Assembly (NCBI GenBank): GCA_965220235.1
Contig: OZ244815.1
Coordinates: 3,100,001-3,164,000, forward strand
Length of the DNA stretch: 64,000 nt
Reading direction: 5' to 3'
Source: Bin55 sp965220235
GTDB taxonomy: Bacteria; Pseudomonadota; Gammaproteobacteria; Pseudomonadales; Azotimanducaceae
Positions 1-7,937 of this stretch are shown in pieces. Each line of letters starts with the position of its first letter. The stretch's first letter is position 1. Below the pieces are notes generated by a model. The model was not told the DNA's origin, did no database searches, and worked only from the letters and a program-made list of their open reading frames with translations. The position numbers and the translations under genes were made by a program.

Positions 1-1
1 T

Positions 2-544
2 GATTTGCAGCAAGTAGCGGGATTGATCGGGCTTGATTACAACTCAAAACCCGAACTTTCGCCCTCCGAACTTATAAACCGTCAAGTCGAATTTCTGTCG
101 ATTCTCGATAGTACGATCGACAGCATCCCTGAAACCGCGCACGACCAGAAGGTTCCCGGTCGTGATCGAACGATTTGGAACCTCGTTGAGCACATGTGCG
201 AAATCGCCCATGTCTATCAACGCGTTGCGGACGGTACATCAACTTTCGACACGGCAGCCGCGGACGCGGAAGTGACCGGTAAATCGACGCGCGAGCAACT
301 TCACGCTTCACTTGACAGTCTCAAAGCCAAACTGAGTCATAAAAGCCACGAATACGAAACATACGTTGATACCTATTTCGGTCCCGCGTCGTTGCATTAC
401 GTTCTCGAGCGTTGCACCTGGCACATCGCTCAGCATCTTCGACAGCTTGCTAGTCTTATGCGAAGCATCGATAAATCGATCATGCAAGAAATTGATACGG
501 AGCTTCTAAATCAGCTACCCATCCCGAACGAGGTCTGGGATTGA
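2..544 (+). CDS. DinB-like four-helix protein (5' end cut by window edge)
   Basis: The reading frame is open to the left edge, so the TTG at position 5 need not be the true start. The visible 180 residues look like a DinB/YfiT-type helical bundle: a helix with EHMCEIAH and a later helix with WHIAQHLRQL supply the histidines that bind a divalent metal in this fold. The opening segment (VAGLIGLDYNS, then SPSELINRQ) resembles the linker of proteins in which an N-terminal glutaredoxin or GST-like domain precedes the DinB domain, so the missing part may hold such a domain; that is inference. A small amidase gene follows after one base, suggesting translational coupling. Function is unknown; some DinB-fold enzymes are thiol-dependent metal transferases. 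Confidence 0.7.
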   Translation, partial: DLQQVAGLIGLDYNSKPELSPSELINRQVEFLSILDSTIDSIPETAHDQKVPGRDRTIWNLVEHMCEIAHVYQRVADGTSTFDTAAADAEVTGKSTREQLHASLDSLKAKLSHKSHEYETYVDTYFGPASLHYVLERCTWHIAQHLRQLASLMRSIDKSIMQEIDTELLNQLPIPNEVWD

Positions 545-545
545 G

Positions 546-971
546 TTGAGTCGAGCTTCACAGAAACGTCCCATCGGTGCGAAGAAATTCGTCATACTGC
601 ACCACAGTAAGTGCTATCGAGATTCATTCCACTACCGTATTTACGCCGACTCTGAAATCGAACACCTTGAGAGCGACGACTTGAGCACCCAACACCCAAA
701 CTCGATTGGAATCGAGTTAGTAGGAGATTTCGATCACGACCCTGTCCCCTCCGCGCAGTTGCAAGCGCTTAAAGATCTTCTACTAAAGCTCAAATTACGT
801 TATCCTGCGATACAGGTTGGTGCGCATCGCCAAATCAGAGGCGACCGAAAAACCTCATGCCCGGGACGTCGATTTCCGATGCGCGAATTACGTGAATGGG
901 CAGCCACCCACCTCATTGACCAACGTGACGATATCCTTCGCGAAGTGATCGAATCTCAATACCGCCCTTAA
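546..971 (+). CDS. small N-acetylmuramoyl-L-alanine amidase (Amidase_2/PGRP fold)
   Basis: This 141-residue protein has the hallmarks of the zinc amidase family of AmpD, T7 lysozyme and PGRPs: ILHHS near residue 18, HYRI, GIELVGDFD, then GAHRQI and TSCPGRRFP near the C-terminus. The predicted zinc ligands are the His of ILHHS, the His of GAHRQ and the Cys of TSCPG. Such enzymes cut the bond between N-acetylmuramic acid and L-alanine in peptidoglycan. No signal peptide or membrane segment is present, so it would act in the cytosol on recycled wall fragments, or leave the cell by lysis. The start is TTG, placed one base after the stop of the DinB-like gene. At this length only the catalytic core is present. 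Confidence 0.8.
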   Translation: MSRASQKRPIGAKKFVILHHSKCYRDSFHYRIYADSEIEHLESDDLSTQHPNSIGIELVGDFDHDPVPSAQLQALKDLLLKLKLRYPAIQVGAHRQIRGDRKTSCPGRRFPMRELREWAATHLIDQRDDILREVIESQYRP

Positions 972-1012
972 AGGTAAACTTCGAACTCACGTACGAACCA
1001 TTAGTAACGCAA

Positions 1013-1909
1013 ATGGACATTGCCGCCCAAGGCGCACAACCAAATCTCGACGGTCTTTTTCAGGATCTTGAGAAGTACGGATTGATGAAGTACGCCCTTG
1101 AACTCGACGCGTACGGTATGACGGTGATTCCGCCCGAAACGATGGGAGTCGACGCGGATTTCGTCACGCGACTACGAGACGCAATCATCCGCACGTGTGA
1201 AAAGCGCAATGACCTTTCCATCGGCGATCCAGCTGATTCCTCACCCGAAGCTGTCGGCAAAGCTTTCATTAATTCGTGGTACTTGCTGCAGGAAGACGAG
1301 GTCTTTGTCGAGGCTGCGTTGAATCCGCGCGTACTGACCATGGCACGCTGGCTCTGCGGTCAAAGTGCCGTTTTAGCTGGACATACGTGGATCATCAAGC
1401 CGAAAACCAAACATGGATTAGGTTTGCACAGCGATGCTCACGGTATTCCTCCTGGCGGCGGACATATCGCTCACGTGGCGAACCTCTCCTGGTTGTGTAC
1501 TGATTACACATCGGCAGATGACGGACCAACGGTATTCGTACCCGGAAGTCATCGCTATGGTCGTGCGACACTACCGCACGAGTCTTCGCTTGAAGAGACG
1601 CCGTTTCCGGTCGTAACACTTGAAGGTGAAGCTGGATCACTTGCCGTTTGGCACGGTTCGACGTGGCACGGCTCGCAACCGCGAAAGAATCCCGGCTTGA
1701 GAGTGACCTTGGTACAGGTGTTCATGCGAATGCACATGCGACCGATTCACCTTTGGGATCGTGATGAGATCAGCAGCAATCTGCTCAGCAAGTATCCAGA
1801 ACTGGAACGTGTATTAGGTCTCGAATCGCTGTACCCCTATAAAGAACACAATCATCATCCTGAACGCGTTGGTCCGTTTATGAAAACAGGTACCGACCCG
1901 TTCGCGTAA
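1013..1909 (+). CDS. phytanoyl-CoA dioxygenase (PhyH) family protein
   Basis: A 298-residue Fe(II)/2-oxoglutarate-dependent oxygenase of the PhyH family. The metal-binding facial triad is visible: His139 and Asp141 in the motif LHSDAHG, and His219 in WHGSQPRKN, with Arg in GLRVTL likely binding 2-oxoglutarate. The jelly-roll core also shows TVFVPGSHRYG, typical of the family. These enzymes hydroxylate small molecules in the cytosol using O2; the substrate cannot be read from sequence. An SMP-30-like lactonase gene follows 27 bases downstream on the same strand, so a joint catabolic role is possible. It is the first of three PhyH-like genes in the window. Confidence 0.85.
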   Translation: MDIAAQGAQPNLDGLFQDLEKYGLMKYALELDAYGMTVIPPETMGVDADFVTRLRDAIIRTCEKRNDLSIGDPADSSPEAVGKAFINSWYLLQEDEVFVEAALNPRVLTMARWLCGQSAVLAGHTWIIKPKTKHGLGLHSDAHGIPPGGGHIAHVANLSWLCTDYTSADDGPTVFVPGSHRYGRATLPHESSLEETPFPVVTLEGEAGSLAVWHGSTWHGSQPRKNPGLRVTLVQVFMRMHMRPIHLWDRDEISSNLLSKYPELERVLGLESLYPYKEHNHHPERVGPFMKTGTDPFA

Positions 1910-1936
1910 CGATCGCACGATACAAAGAGATTCGAC

Positions 1937-2824
1937 TTGGGTATTGAAGTTAGAGATTCACGGCTACTTGACATAGTCAACGACGGCACTGAACTAGAAG
2001 TTCTCGGTCATGGATTCGGATTCACGGAGGGACCAATCTGGCACCCTCACCAAAAACACCTGACGTTCTCCGACATTCCTAGTAACCGTATGCATCGTTG
2101 GTCCGAAGCGACCGGTGTGACGGTCTACCGTGAGCCGAGTAACCTCGCCAACGGTAACACCTTCGATAAGCAAGGCCGGATTTTGTCGTGCGAACACGGC
2201 ACAAGCCGAGTGGTGCGCGAGGAACTTGATGGTTCGATAAACGTACTAGCAAGCCACTGGGAAGGGAAAGAACTCAATAGTCCAAATGACATTGTCGTCC
2301 GGAGTAACGGCGACATCTTCTTTACGGATCCAACGTTCGGAAGGGCTGACCATACAGGGATACCTCGCGAACTCGAGCTGGACCATAGAGGCGTCTACAA
2401 GATCGACGGACAAACTGGGGAGTTAGCGCTCTTGCGAAGCGACTTTACCCAACCAAATGGATTAGCCTTCAGCCAAGACGAACAATGTCTTTATGTCGCC
2501 GACACCCCCGAGATGCACATCCGCAAGTTCAACGTTGCTGACGACGACACACTGACTGGCGGTGAAGTGTTCACAAGATCTTCTGGTCAAGGCGCTGGAG
2601 CTCCAGACGGCTTAAAGGTGGACTCGAACGACAATGTCTATTGCTGTGGTCCCGGTGGTGTTCACATCTACGCGTCGGATGGCGTATGCTTAGGCGTGAT
2701 TCAAACGCCAGCATTCTGCGCTAATTTCACCTGGGGCGATGATGATTACCTCACTTTTTACATGACCTCGTCGAATCACCTTTATCGGATTCCGGTAAAA
2801 GTACCAGGGGTTCCGCTTTTCTAA
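1937..2824 (+). CDS. SMP-30/gluconolactonase/LRE family protein
   Basis: A 295-residue six-bladed beta-propeller of the SMP-30/gluconolactonase family, which hydrolyses sugar or related lactones with a divalent metal. Family landmarks are the Glu of FTEGPIWHP near residue 30 (metal ligand), LANGNTFD, NSPNDIVV (Asn ligand), FTDPTFG, QPNGLAFS and APDGLKVD (Asp ligand). No signal peptide is seen, so it should be cytosolic. The start is TTG, chosen because the propeller begins about 25 residues later and no in-frame ATG lies before it. Together with the PhyH gene just upstream it suggests breakdown of a sugar-like or lactone-forming compound. Confidence 0.85.
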   Translation: MGIEVRDSRLLDIVNDGTELEVLGHGFGFTEGPIWHPHQKHLTFSDIPSNRMHRWSEATGVTVYREPSNLANGNTFDKQGRILSCEHGTSRVVREELDGSINVLASHWEGKELNSPNDIVVRSNGDIFFTDPTFGRADHTGIPRELELDHRGVYKIDGQTGELALLRSDFTQPNGLAFSQDEQCLYVADTPEMHIRKFNVADDDTLTGGEVFTRSSGQGAGAPDGLKVDSNDNVYCCGPGGVHIYASDGVCLGVIQTPAFCANFTWGDDDYLTFYMTSSNHLYRIPVKVPGVPLF

Positions 2825-2873
2825 GCAACAGGGCAACCATCGTTCTTTCAATCGAACTGGAGGGAACGTCAAC

Positions 2874-3116
2874 ATGGCTGATCAAATTTCAAAATCCATG
2901 ACCACAGTTGGCTGGGTATTAATCTCAATCATCTGTATCGTCGCGGCAGTCGGCGTCGGTTATGTCATCATCATGCTGCTCATATCCCCGATCCCGATCT
3001 GGATAAAGATTCTTGCTGTTGTTGGCATATTGGGTTTCGCACTGCTAATGGCTTCAGTCATTCGCGACCGATTTAAGGCGCAAAAAGACGACAAGTACAA
3101 GGACATTGAGGTGTAA
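2874..3116 (+). CDS. small two-helix membrane protein
   Basis: An 80-residue protein with two hydrophobic segments, roughly residues 12-36 and 42-61, and a charged C-terminal tail (RDRFKAQKDDKYKD). It starts at an ATG preceded by a clear ribosome binding site (GGAGGG, nine bases before). I recognise no named family. It ends two bases before the YbjQ-family gene, so the two are almost certainly co-transcribed, and it may anchor that protein at the inner membrane; the latter is inference. Confidence 0.75.
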   Translation: MADQISKSMTTVGWVLISIICIVAAVGVGYVIIMLLISPIPIWIKILAVVGILGFALLMASVIRDRFKAQKDDKYKDIEV

Positions 3117-3118
3117 GC

Positions 3119-3439
3119 ATGCTCATCGTGACAAGCGATTCGGTACCGGGTAAGCGAATTGTTAAAACGCTTGGATTAGTGCGGGGCAACACAGTTCGTG
3201 CACGGCATGTCGGTCATGACATCATGGCCGGTTTGCGCAATCTAGTTGGTGGCGAGATCGGTGAATACGCAAAGCTCGTTGCGGAGAGCCGAGAGCAGAG
3301 TATTGATCGGATGGAAGCTGAAGCACAAGCGTTAGGCGCAAATGCAATTGTCTGCGTTAGATTCGGTACATCTGTGATGGCGCAGTCAGCAGCCGAGCTG
3401 CTCGCGTACGGTACGGCAGTCATCGTCGAAGATGCATAG
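3119..3439 (+). CDS. YbjQ/UPF0145 family protein
   Basis: A 106-residue member of the YbjQ (UPF0145, DUF74) family. Diagnostic stretches are the start MLIVTSDSVPG, GLVRGNTVRA, DIMAGLRNLVGGEIGEY and the ending GANAIVCVRF followed by AYGTAVIV. Members form pentameric rings and have been called putative heavy-metal-binding, but no function is proved. The length is exactly that of the family. It follows the small membrane protein gene with a two-base gap, so the pair is an operon; a GAGGTG at the end of the upstream gene acts as ribosome binding site. Confidence 0.85.
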   Translation: MLIVTSDSVPGKRIVKTLGLVRGNTVRARHVGHDIMAGLRNLVGGEIGEYAKLVAESREQSIDRMEAEAQALGANAIVCVRFGTSVMAQSAAELLAYGTAVIVEDA

Positions 3440-3468
3440 GTGACGTCGAATCACCTTACCTTCGGTAT
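3438..3468 (+). terminator. possible weak terminator after the ybjQ-like gene
   Basis: A 6-bp perfect stem (AGGTGA / TCACCT at 3438-3443 and 3451-3456, 7-base loop) overlaps the stop codon region, and a second short TACC-TTC-GGTA hairpin follows. There is no U tract, so this is only a weak candidate for ending the ybjQ-like transcript ahead of the convergent gene. Confidence 0.3.
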
Positions 3469-3517
3469 TGGTTGCTCCGCGGTAGAAAGGCAGAGCTAGC
3501 TTTGGGCTATATATAGC

Positions 3518-4885
3518 CTACATTTCCTCTACGTTCAACCTCGTTGCCCATTGGGTCGCTTGGTCTCGCATTAAAGCCGCATCTTCTGCAAGAACCATAC
3601 CTTCGTCGATAGAGCGCGACAGTGCTGCACCCCAAGCCTCCAGGTACGTCTCGGCGTCAGGATACAGTGACGAAAGTTTCTCTTTGTCGAAATCAACTGC
3701 CGTGCCGTAAAGAAAGCCAAATCTAGTACCTTCTTGGCGTATACCGAACCCGCTATGAGCCGCTGATGGCGCTTCCAAGTCCGGCAGTCGGATACCACCA
3801 ACCGCGTTACCGTGATCATCACGGACGACTTCTGGGATTTGCGATTCTGAATTGACCTCAATCCGAGGCATTTTTGGTGGCGCGACACCATCCTTGATCC
3901 AGTTATGGAGATGGCGAATGGCCGCGTTATAGACCGGTGAATACGCCAACCAGTTTTGGCCAGAACTTGGTTCCGCCGGTCGCGGCACGGAAACATGCGA
4001 CGTGCCTGCTACCTCCCAATATCGAAATTGATCCGAGTCCCCTTCTCGAACACCATAGTAGCTGGGAACTTCGGTTTCTGAATTTACGACGATGGTAGGC
4101 ACATCGAGATCCGCACGAATCGACGCACGATTTGATCTTCTTCGCTCGCCATCGATCGCCGATGCAAACGGCGTTACACGACCGAAGTCAATAAACGGTA
4201 TATAGCCGTCGAACACCTTCTCGATATGGTGAACGCCATTTATGTAGGTTCGCAATCTGTTCGCTGACTGTGACGCGCCGACAGCGATTAGTCGTTCGAC
4301 GTCAAGACCTCCCATCGGATCGATCGAATCCTTGTCCCTATCCGGACCAAGTAATCTCGCAACCTGAGTAAACATCGAATACGAATATGCGTCACCCGGA
4401 TGAACGAGCGATCCATAGCGTTCCGGATCCCAAGTTTTCAATCCCTGTGGATCTTGTGGAAATCCATCAATACCGATTTTTTGAGCAGAAACGCCTACCC
4501 ACGCATAACCACGGAGAGATTCACCTGCCGCATTTCCCAATTCGAATCCAGCAGTCACGTTTAACCAGAAAACGATGACAGTGCCGTTAAAACGTTCTGA
4601 CTCACTGGGTCTCACAACCAACATACGCGTCTTAAACGCAGCCTTGTTATCGGAACGCTTCGACTTCCATTTTCCGTCCGGTGAATGAGTGCCTTCTACA
4701 AGCTCGTAGGTGTTAGCTTGACCTTCAATAAAGAACTCCTCCGTCACATATCCCAGTTCCGCTACGTCTACTGCTGAGAAAGGTCCCCCGCGCTCGCCAC
4801 CCGTTATCGGTCCGGTGAGTGTGGCTGCATTCGTTGCAAGAGAGCAACCAAGGCAGAACGCCATGAATAAGGCTAACTTTCGCAT
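3518..4885 (-). CDS. secreted alpha/beta-hydrolase domain protein
   Basis: A 455-residue exported protein. Residues 1-20 (MRKLALFMAFCLG..., ending ATNAA) form a type I signal peptide, so it acts in the periplasm or outside. The mature part matches the large alpha/beta-hydrolase-domain family (Abhydrolase_10-like): TVIVFWLNVTAG, AWVGVSAQKIG, and the nucleophile elbow GASQSANRL with the catalytic Ser. HVSVPRP near residue 300 probably holds the catalytic His. The substrate, probably an ester or lactone, is not predictable. It stands alone, convergent with the ybjQ pair and divergent from the HAD phosphatase gene. Confidence 0.75.
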   Translation of the reverse strand: MRKLALFMAFCLGCSLATNAATLTGPITGGERGGPFSAVDVAELGYVTEEFFIEGQANTYELVEGTHSPDGKWKSKRSDNKAAFKTRMLVVRPSESERFNGTVIVFWLNVTAGFELGNAAGESLRGYAWVGVSAQKIGIDGFPQDPQGLKTWDPERYGSLVHPGDAYSYSMFTQVARLLGPDRDKDSIDPMGGLDVERLIAVGASQSANRLRTYINGVHHIEKVFDGYIPFIDFGRVTPFASAIDGERRRSNRASIRADLDVPTIVVNSETEVPSYYGVREGDSDQFRYWEVAGTSHVSVPRPAEPSSGQNWLAYSPVYNAAIRHLHNWIKDGVAPPKMPRIEVNSESQIPEVVRDDHGNAVGGIRLPDLEAPSAAHSGFGIRQEGTRFGFLYGTAVDFDKEKLSSLYPDAETYLEAWGAALSRSIDEGMVLAEDAALMRDQATQWATRLNVEEM

Positions 4886-5153
4886 TTGGTGATTGCTCCT
4901 TCGCTTCTTCGACTAACAATCGCGGACTAACGGCTCGACCATCTTGGGAGCGTTCTCATTAAAACCGTCCACTACATTCCGTTGAGTATAGCGGTTGTCG
5001 TGAAGACATACGTCATAATCGGGTTCTACATCTGAACGTTCATTCGGAACACTCTTTCGAAAGGTGCGTATTACGTTCCCGTTTCGTCTCGTAAACAACC
5101 ATGAAGGACGCTCGACGAAGCTGAGCTCAATCGACCGTTAGAAGAGCTGTGAT

Positions 5154-5801
5154 TTGAGCCGTTACACCCACATTCTTTTGGACCACGATGGCGTTCTCGT
5201 CGATACGGAACCGCTCTACTTCTACGCAACTCAGAAATGCGTTGCGGAACTAGGTGTTAGTCTCGAGCTGTCCGACTATTTGACCCTCATGGCACAAGGA
5301 AGAAACGCCTGGGAGTTAGCGCGAGAGCGTGGCATAAGCGAGGATGAGATAAATCGTGTTAGACATCGGCGCAACTTACGCTATCGCGAATTGCTTGCGT
5401 CTGAACCGATCGACATTGACGGTGTAGAAGACGTACTTGCGAATCTCGCACGCAGTTTTCGTCTTGCCATCGTTACGACAGCGCTGGCAGAAGACTTTGA
5501 GTTAATCCACCGACGCCGAAATATCGTGCCGCTGGTGGATTTCGTTCTGACGCGGGAAGACTACACAAACAGTAAACCTCATCCTGATCCTTATCTCGCA
5601 GCGCTCGAGAGATTCAAGATTAGCCCTAGTGCTGCACTAGCAGTTGAGGATTCACAACGCGGATTACAAGCGGCGACAGCCGCTGGTCTGGACTGTGTGG
5701 TGGTACACAGTGCATTTACGGCTGCACAAGATCTTTCCGCGGCGACATACCGTATAGAACACGTCGCAGATCTGCCGTCCTGCATACTGAATTTACCGTG
5801 A
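5154..5801 (+). CDS. HAD-superfamily phosphatase, beta-phosphoglucomutase-like
   Basis: A 215-residue haloacid-dehalogenase-type hydrolase. Motif I is LLDHDGVLVDTEP, with nucleophile Asp10 and general acid Asp12; motif II is the Thr/Ser of AIVTTA; motif III Lys is in NSKPHPDPYL; motif IV is VEDSQRGLQAA. The helical cap between motifs I and II places it in subfamily I with phosphoglycolate phosphatases and beta-phosphoglucomutases. It is cytosolic and should dephosphorylate a small metabolite. The start is TTG; no ATG or GTG lies between an upstream stop and motif I. It is monocistronic. Confidence 0.85.
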   Translation: MSRYTHILLDHDGVLVDTEPLYFYATQKCVAELGVSLELSDYLTLMAQGRNAWELARERGISEDEINRVRHRRNLRYRELLASEPIDIDGVEDVLANLARSFRLAIVTTALAEDFELIHRRRNIVPLVDFVLTREDYTNSKPHPDPYLAALERFKISPSAALAVEDSQRGLQAATAAGLDCVVVHSAFTAAQDLSAATYRIEHVADLPSCILNLP

Positions 5802-5950
5802 GTCGGAATGTCAATACGAGATGCGGCTCCGTACGATGGATCGTTTGTGGCAACGCGGGATTAAGTTCAGCTCTACGCTTTTTACTTTCACGCGATTTTG
5901 CAGCCCGATAGCATGTAAGCTACATGTGAATTTCTCTCACGACGGACCAA

Positions 5951-6185
5951 CCCATTAATACACAACCAGAGCTAATCATCCGCTGTGGATTTGTGGTCGA
6001 TGGCTTAGGAGGCGAACCAAGCCTCGCTGACGTCGCAATTCACGACGCCAAGATCATCGAAGTCGGCAAGATTGACGCAACCGAGCATCGGTTACAAAGC
6101 AACGCTAGTCAATGGACAATTCAATGTGCTGGACGGCAAATCAACCGATGTGCATGCAGGTAAAGTCCTACGACACGGGAGCTGA
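5951..6185 (+). pseudogene. remnant of an N-acyl-D-amino-acid deacylase (amidohydrolase) gene
   Basis: Two short fragments of one family lie side by side in different frames. From about 5969 one frame reads ELIIRCGFVVDGLGG then SLADVAIHDAKIIEVG, the first beta-sandwich strand of D-aminoacylase-type amidohydrolases. From about 6087 the next frame reads IGYKATLVNGQ, NVLDGKSTDVHAG and KVLRHGS before a stop at 6183, the C-terminal strand of the same family. The whole catalytic barrel (some 400 residues) is missing between them, there is a frame change at the junction, and no usable start codon precedes the first fragment. The gene was probably lost by an internal deletion of more than 1 kb. Confidence 0.75.
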
Positions 6186-6232
6186 TTCACTGAACCACGC
6201 GTATCCGATTCGCAAATTTTGGAGAGAGCCAC

Positions 6233-6652
6233 ATGGAAGTTAAGAACCAAGTATCGCCAGACATGCAGGTCGCAATGAATTTCTTCAGTGAGGCTGAAGA
6301 CGGGCCCTTTGTTATGTTGAACCTCCTTAAGTTCAAAGATAGAGCAGACTATGACGATGGTTCGGACACTAATCTCAGTGGGCGCGAGGCGTATCAGAAA
6401 TACGGTAACGTCGCGTCCCAGTGCGTGCAGAAAGTTGGCGGTAGATTAATTTTCGGCGGTATGGTGACGGGTCTGCTACTTGGTGAAATTGAAGAAAACT
6501 GGGACATGGTCGCTCTAGTCGAATACCCGTCTCTCGAAGCATTTCGAAGTATGACCAGTCTACCGGAATTCACTGCTGCTTCAAAACATCGGAGCGCGGG
6601 TCTTGCTGGTCAACTGAACATAAAGGTCAAACCTGGAGATTTAGTCTCCTAA
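6233..6652 (+). CDS. DUF1330 domain protein
   Basis: A 139-residue protein of the DUF1330 type, a ferredoxin-like alpha/beta barrel dimer. The family landmarks are GPFVMLNLLKFKDRA near residue 25, the central GGRLIFGGMVTG, and WDMVALVEYPSLEAF followed by RSMTSLPEF near residues 97-115. No catalytic function is established for the family. It starts at an ATG after a good ribosome binding site (GGAGAG). It follows the fossil deacylase gene and stands alone, so the context gives no hint of its job. Confidence 0.8.
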   Translation: MEVKNQVSPDMQVAMNFFSEAEDGPFVMLNLLKFKDRADYDDGSDTNLSGREAYQKYGNVASQCVQKVGGRLIFGGMVTGLLLGEIEENWDMVALVEYPSLEAFRSMTSLPEFTAASKHRSAGLAGQLNIKVKPGDLVS

Positions 6653-6800
6653 GGTCCTAAGTTCCTCGAACGTTCTTGTCAAAATTCGAGCTACGAACCC
6701 AATAGGACGTAATCCACGCGTCGACTTTACTTTTGAAAGCTAACGAGCCGGCTGACAACGTCTATTGCAAGCTCGGCCGTGAGTTCTAAATCGACACCGC

Positions 6801-7697
6801 TTAATCTGATGGAGATTCGACTAGTCTCCATCGAACACCGCAAATATCCAACGACTCGAACGTCTTTCGACTACCCGGTACAGACCATAGATCAACTCCC
6901 ACGACGCCCGTTCTTCCGTCAGGTGCGGGTGTTACGAAACGCATCGTTTGGCCAGCAGCTAAATGGAGGATGGATGGTTGATCGCTGTCGATCCAGCATC
7001 CTGCTCCTAAACCTTGCTGCCATCGCGCGCAAACTTCCTCAGGGTCGGTATCCCGAGGCGCGATCTCGACCGCAGCGAATCCCGTCGTCACGCCTCCGTG
7101 AGGACGTGAGTCCACGCCATTCTGCCAAGAATTTCCCGCTGGAAAATAAGCACCCTTATTTCGAGGAAAATGATCGTGCCCTGGCCAGTTTTCCTGAATT
7201 TCCGCCAATGTGCCGAAGTCATGAGGGTGAAATTGCACGTTTACACCCGCAACGTTTCCTTCTTCCTTTGGCAGCGGTTCGCCCAACACGTAATTTCGTG
7301 ACGTCATGTCTGCGAACCCTGAACCCGGAGAACCAGGACAGCTGATCAATCCGCCCGAAACCATGCCGATAGCATTCCCCTGTTCAGCCATCGAACGAGA
7401 AGCAACTGAAACGTCCGGAACTTGCACGATTGCCATGTAGCCGCAATCACCGTTGCGTTCTAACAATCTCGTCTGGGTTGTAGAGTTTTTCCAAGCGAGG
7501 TCCGATGGGCAAACGGTCTCTAAAAATGAATCACCCAACCGAATGTGGGTGTTGGTGAGGTTACCACCTGCTGCCATATTAGGATCCCGGAACACCACCT
7601 TTGCATCGAACGCAGCGCATAACAAATTCGAGGTCCACTCAAGGTCGTAAGCCACCAAACAAATCTGTCGAAGACGTAATACGGGATCTACAGTCAC
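6801..7697 (-). CDS. VOC/glyoxalase-like protein
   Basis: A 298-residue protein with the vicinal oxygen chelate fold. The N-terminal module starts RLRQICLVAYDLE, then NTHIRLGDSFLETVCP; the C-terminal half contains GGVTTGFAAVEIAP and HLAAGQTMRFV. This layout is typical of Glyoxalase_3-like proteins. The metal ligands usual for glyoxalase I or extradiol dioxygenases are not all evident, so enzyme activity is uncertain. It is monocistronic and cytosolic. Confidence 0.7.
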   Translation of the reverse strand: MTVDPVLRLRQICLVAYDLEWTSNLLCAAFDAKVVFRDPNMAAGGNLTNTHIRLGDSFLETVCPSDLAWKNSTTQTRLLERNGDCGYMAIVQVPDVSVASRSMAEQGNAIGMVSGGLISCPGSPGSGFADMTSRNYVLGEPLPKEEGNVAGVNVQFHPHDFGTLAEIQENWPGHDHFPRNKGAYFPAGNSWQNGVDSRPHGGVTTGFAAVEIAPRDTDPEEVCARWQQGLGAGCWIDSDQPSILHLAAGQTMRFVTPAPDGRTGVVGVDLWSVPGSRKTFESLDICGVRWRLVESPSD

Positions 7698-7937
7698 AAG
7701 AAATCTACCAATCCGAAGAACGGTGAATCATAGGAGCGCGTTTCATTGCGACGTAGATTGCCCATTTCGAACTAAATATCTCGACGTTCGACTCATCTCA
7801 TTGAACCATCGCAAACCTTGTGAACTAACAACTCGAGCTAACATTTCGCGATAATGCGCACATAAAACACAAGGAAGAAATGGCGACACCGGTTAAACAG
7901 AACACCCATTTCTCTCGATCGATCGTCTATTCCGGTT

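Noticed and set aside
6779..7345. Open frame of 188 codons antisense to the VOC gene at 6.8 kb
   Set aside because: It is a shadow of the minus-strand VOC gene; its translation is rich in Arg, Pro and Ser and matches no family.
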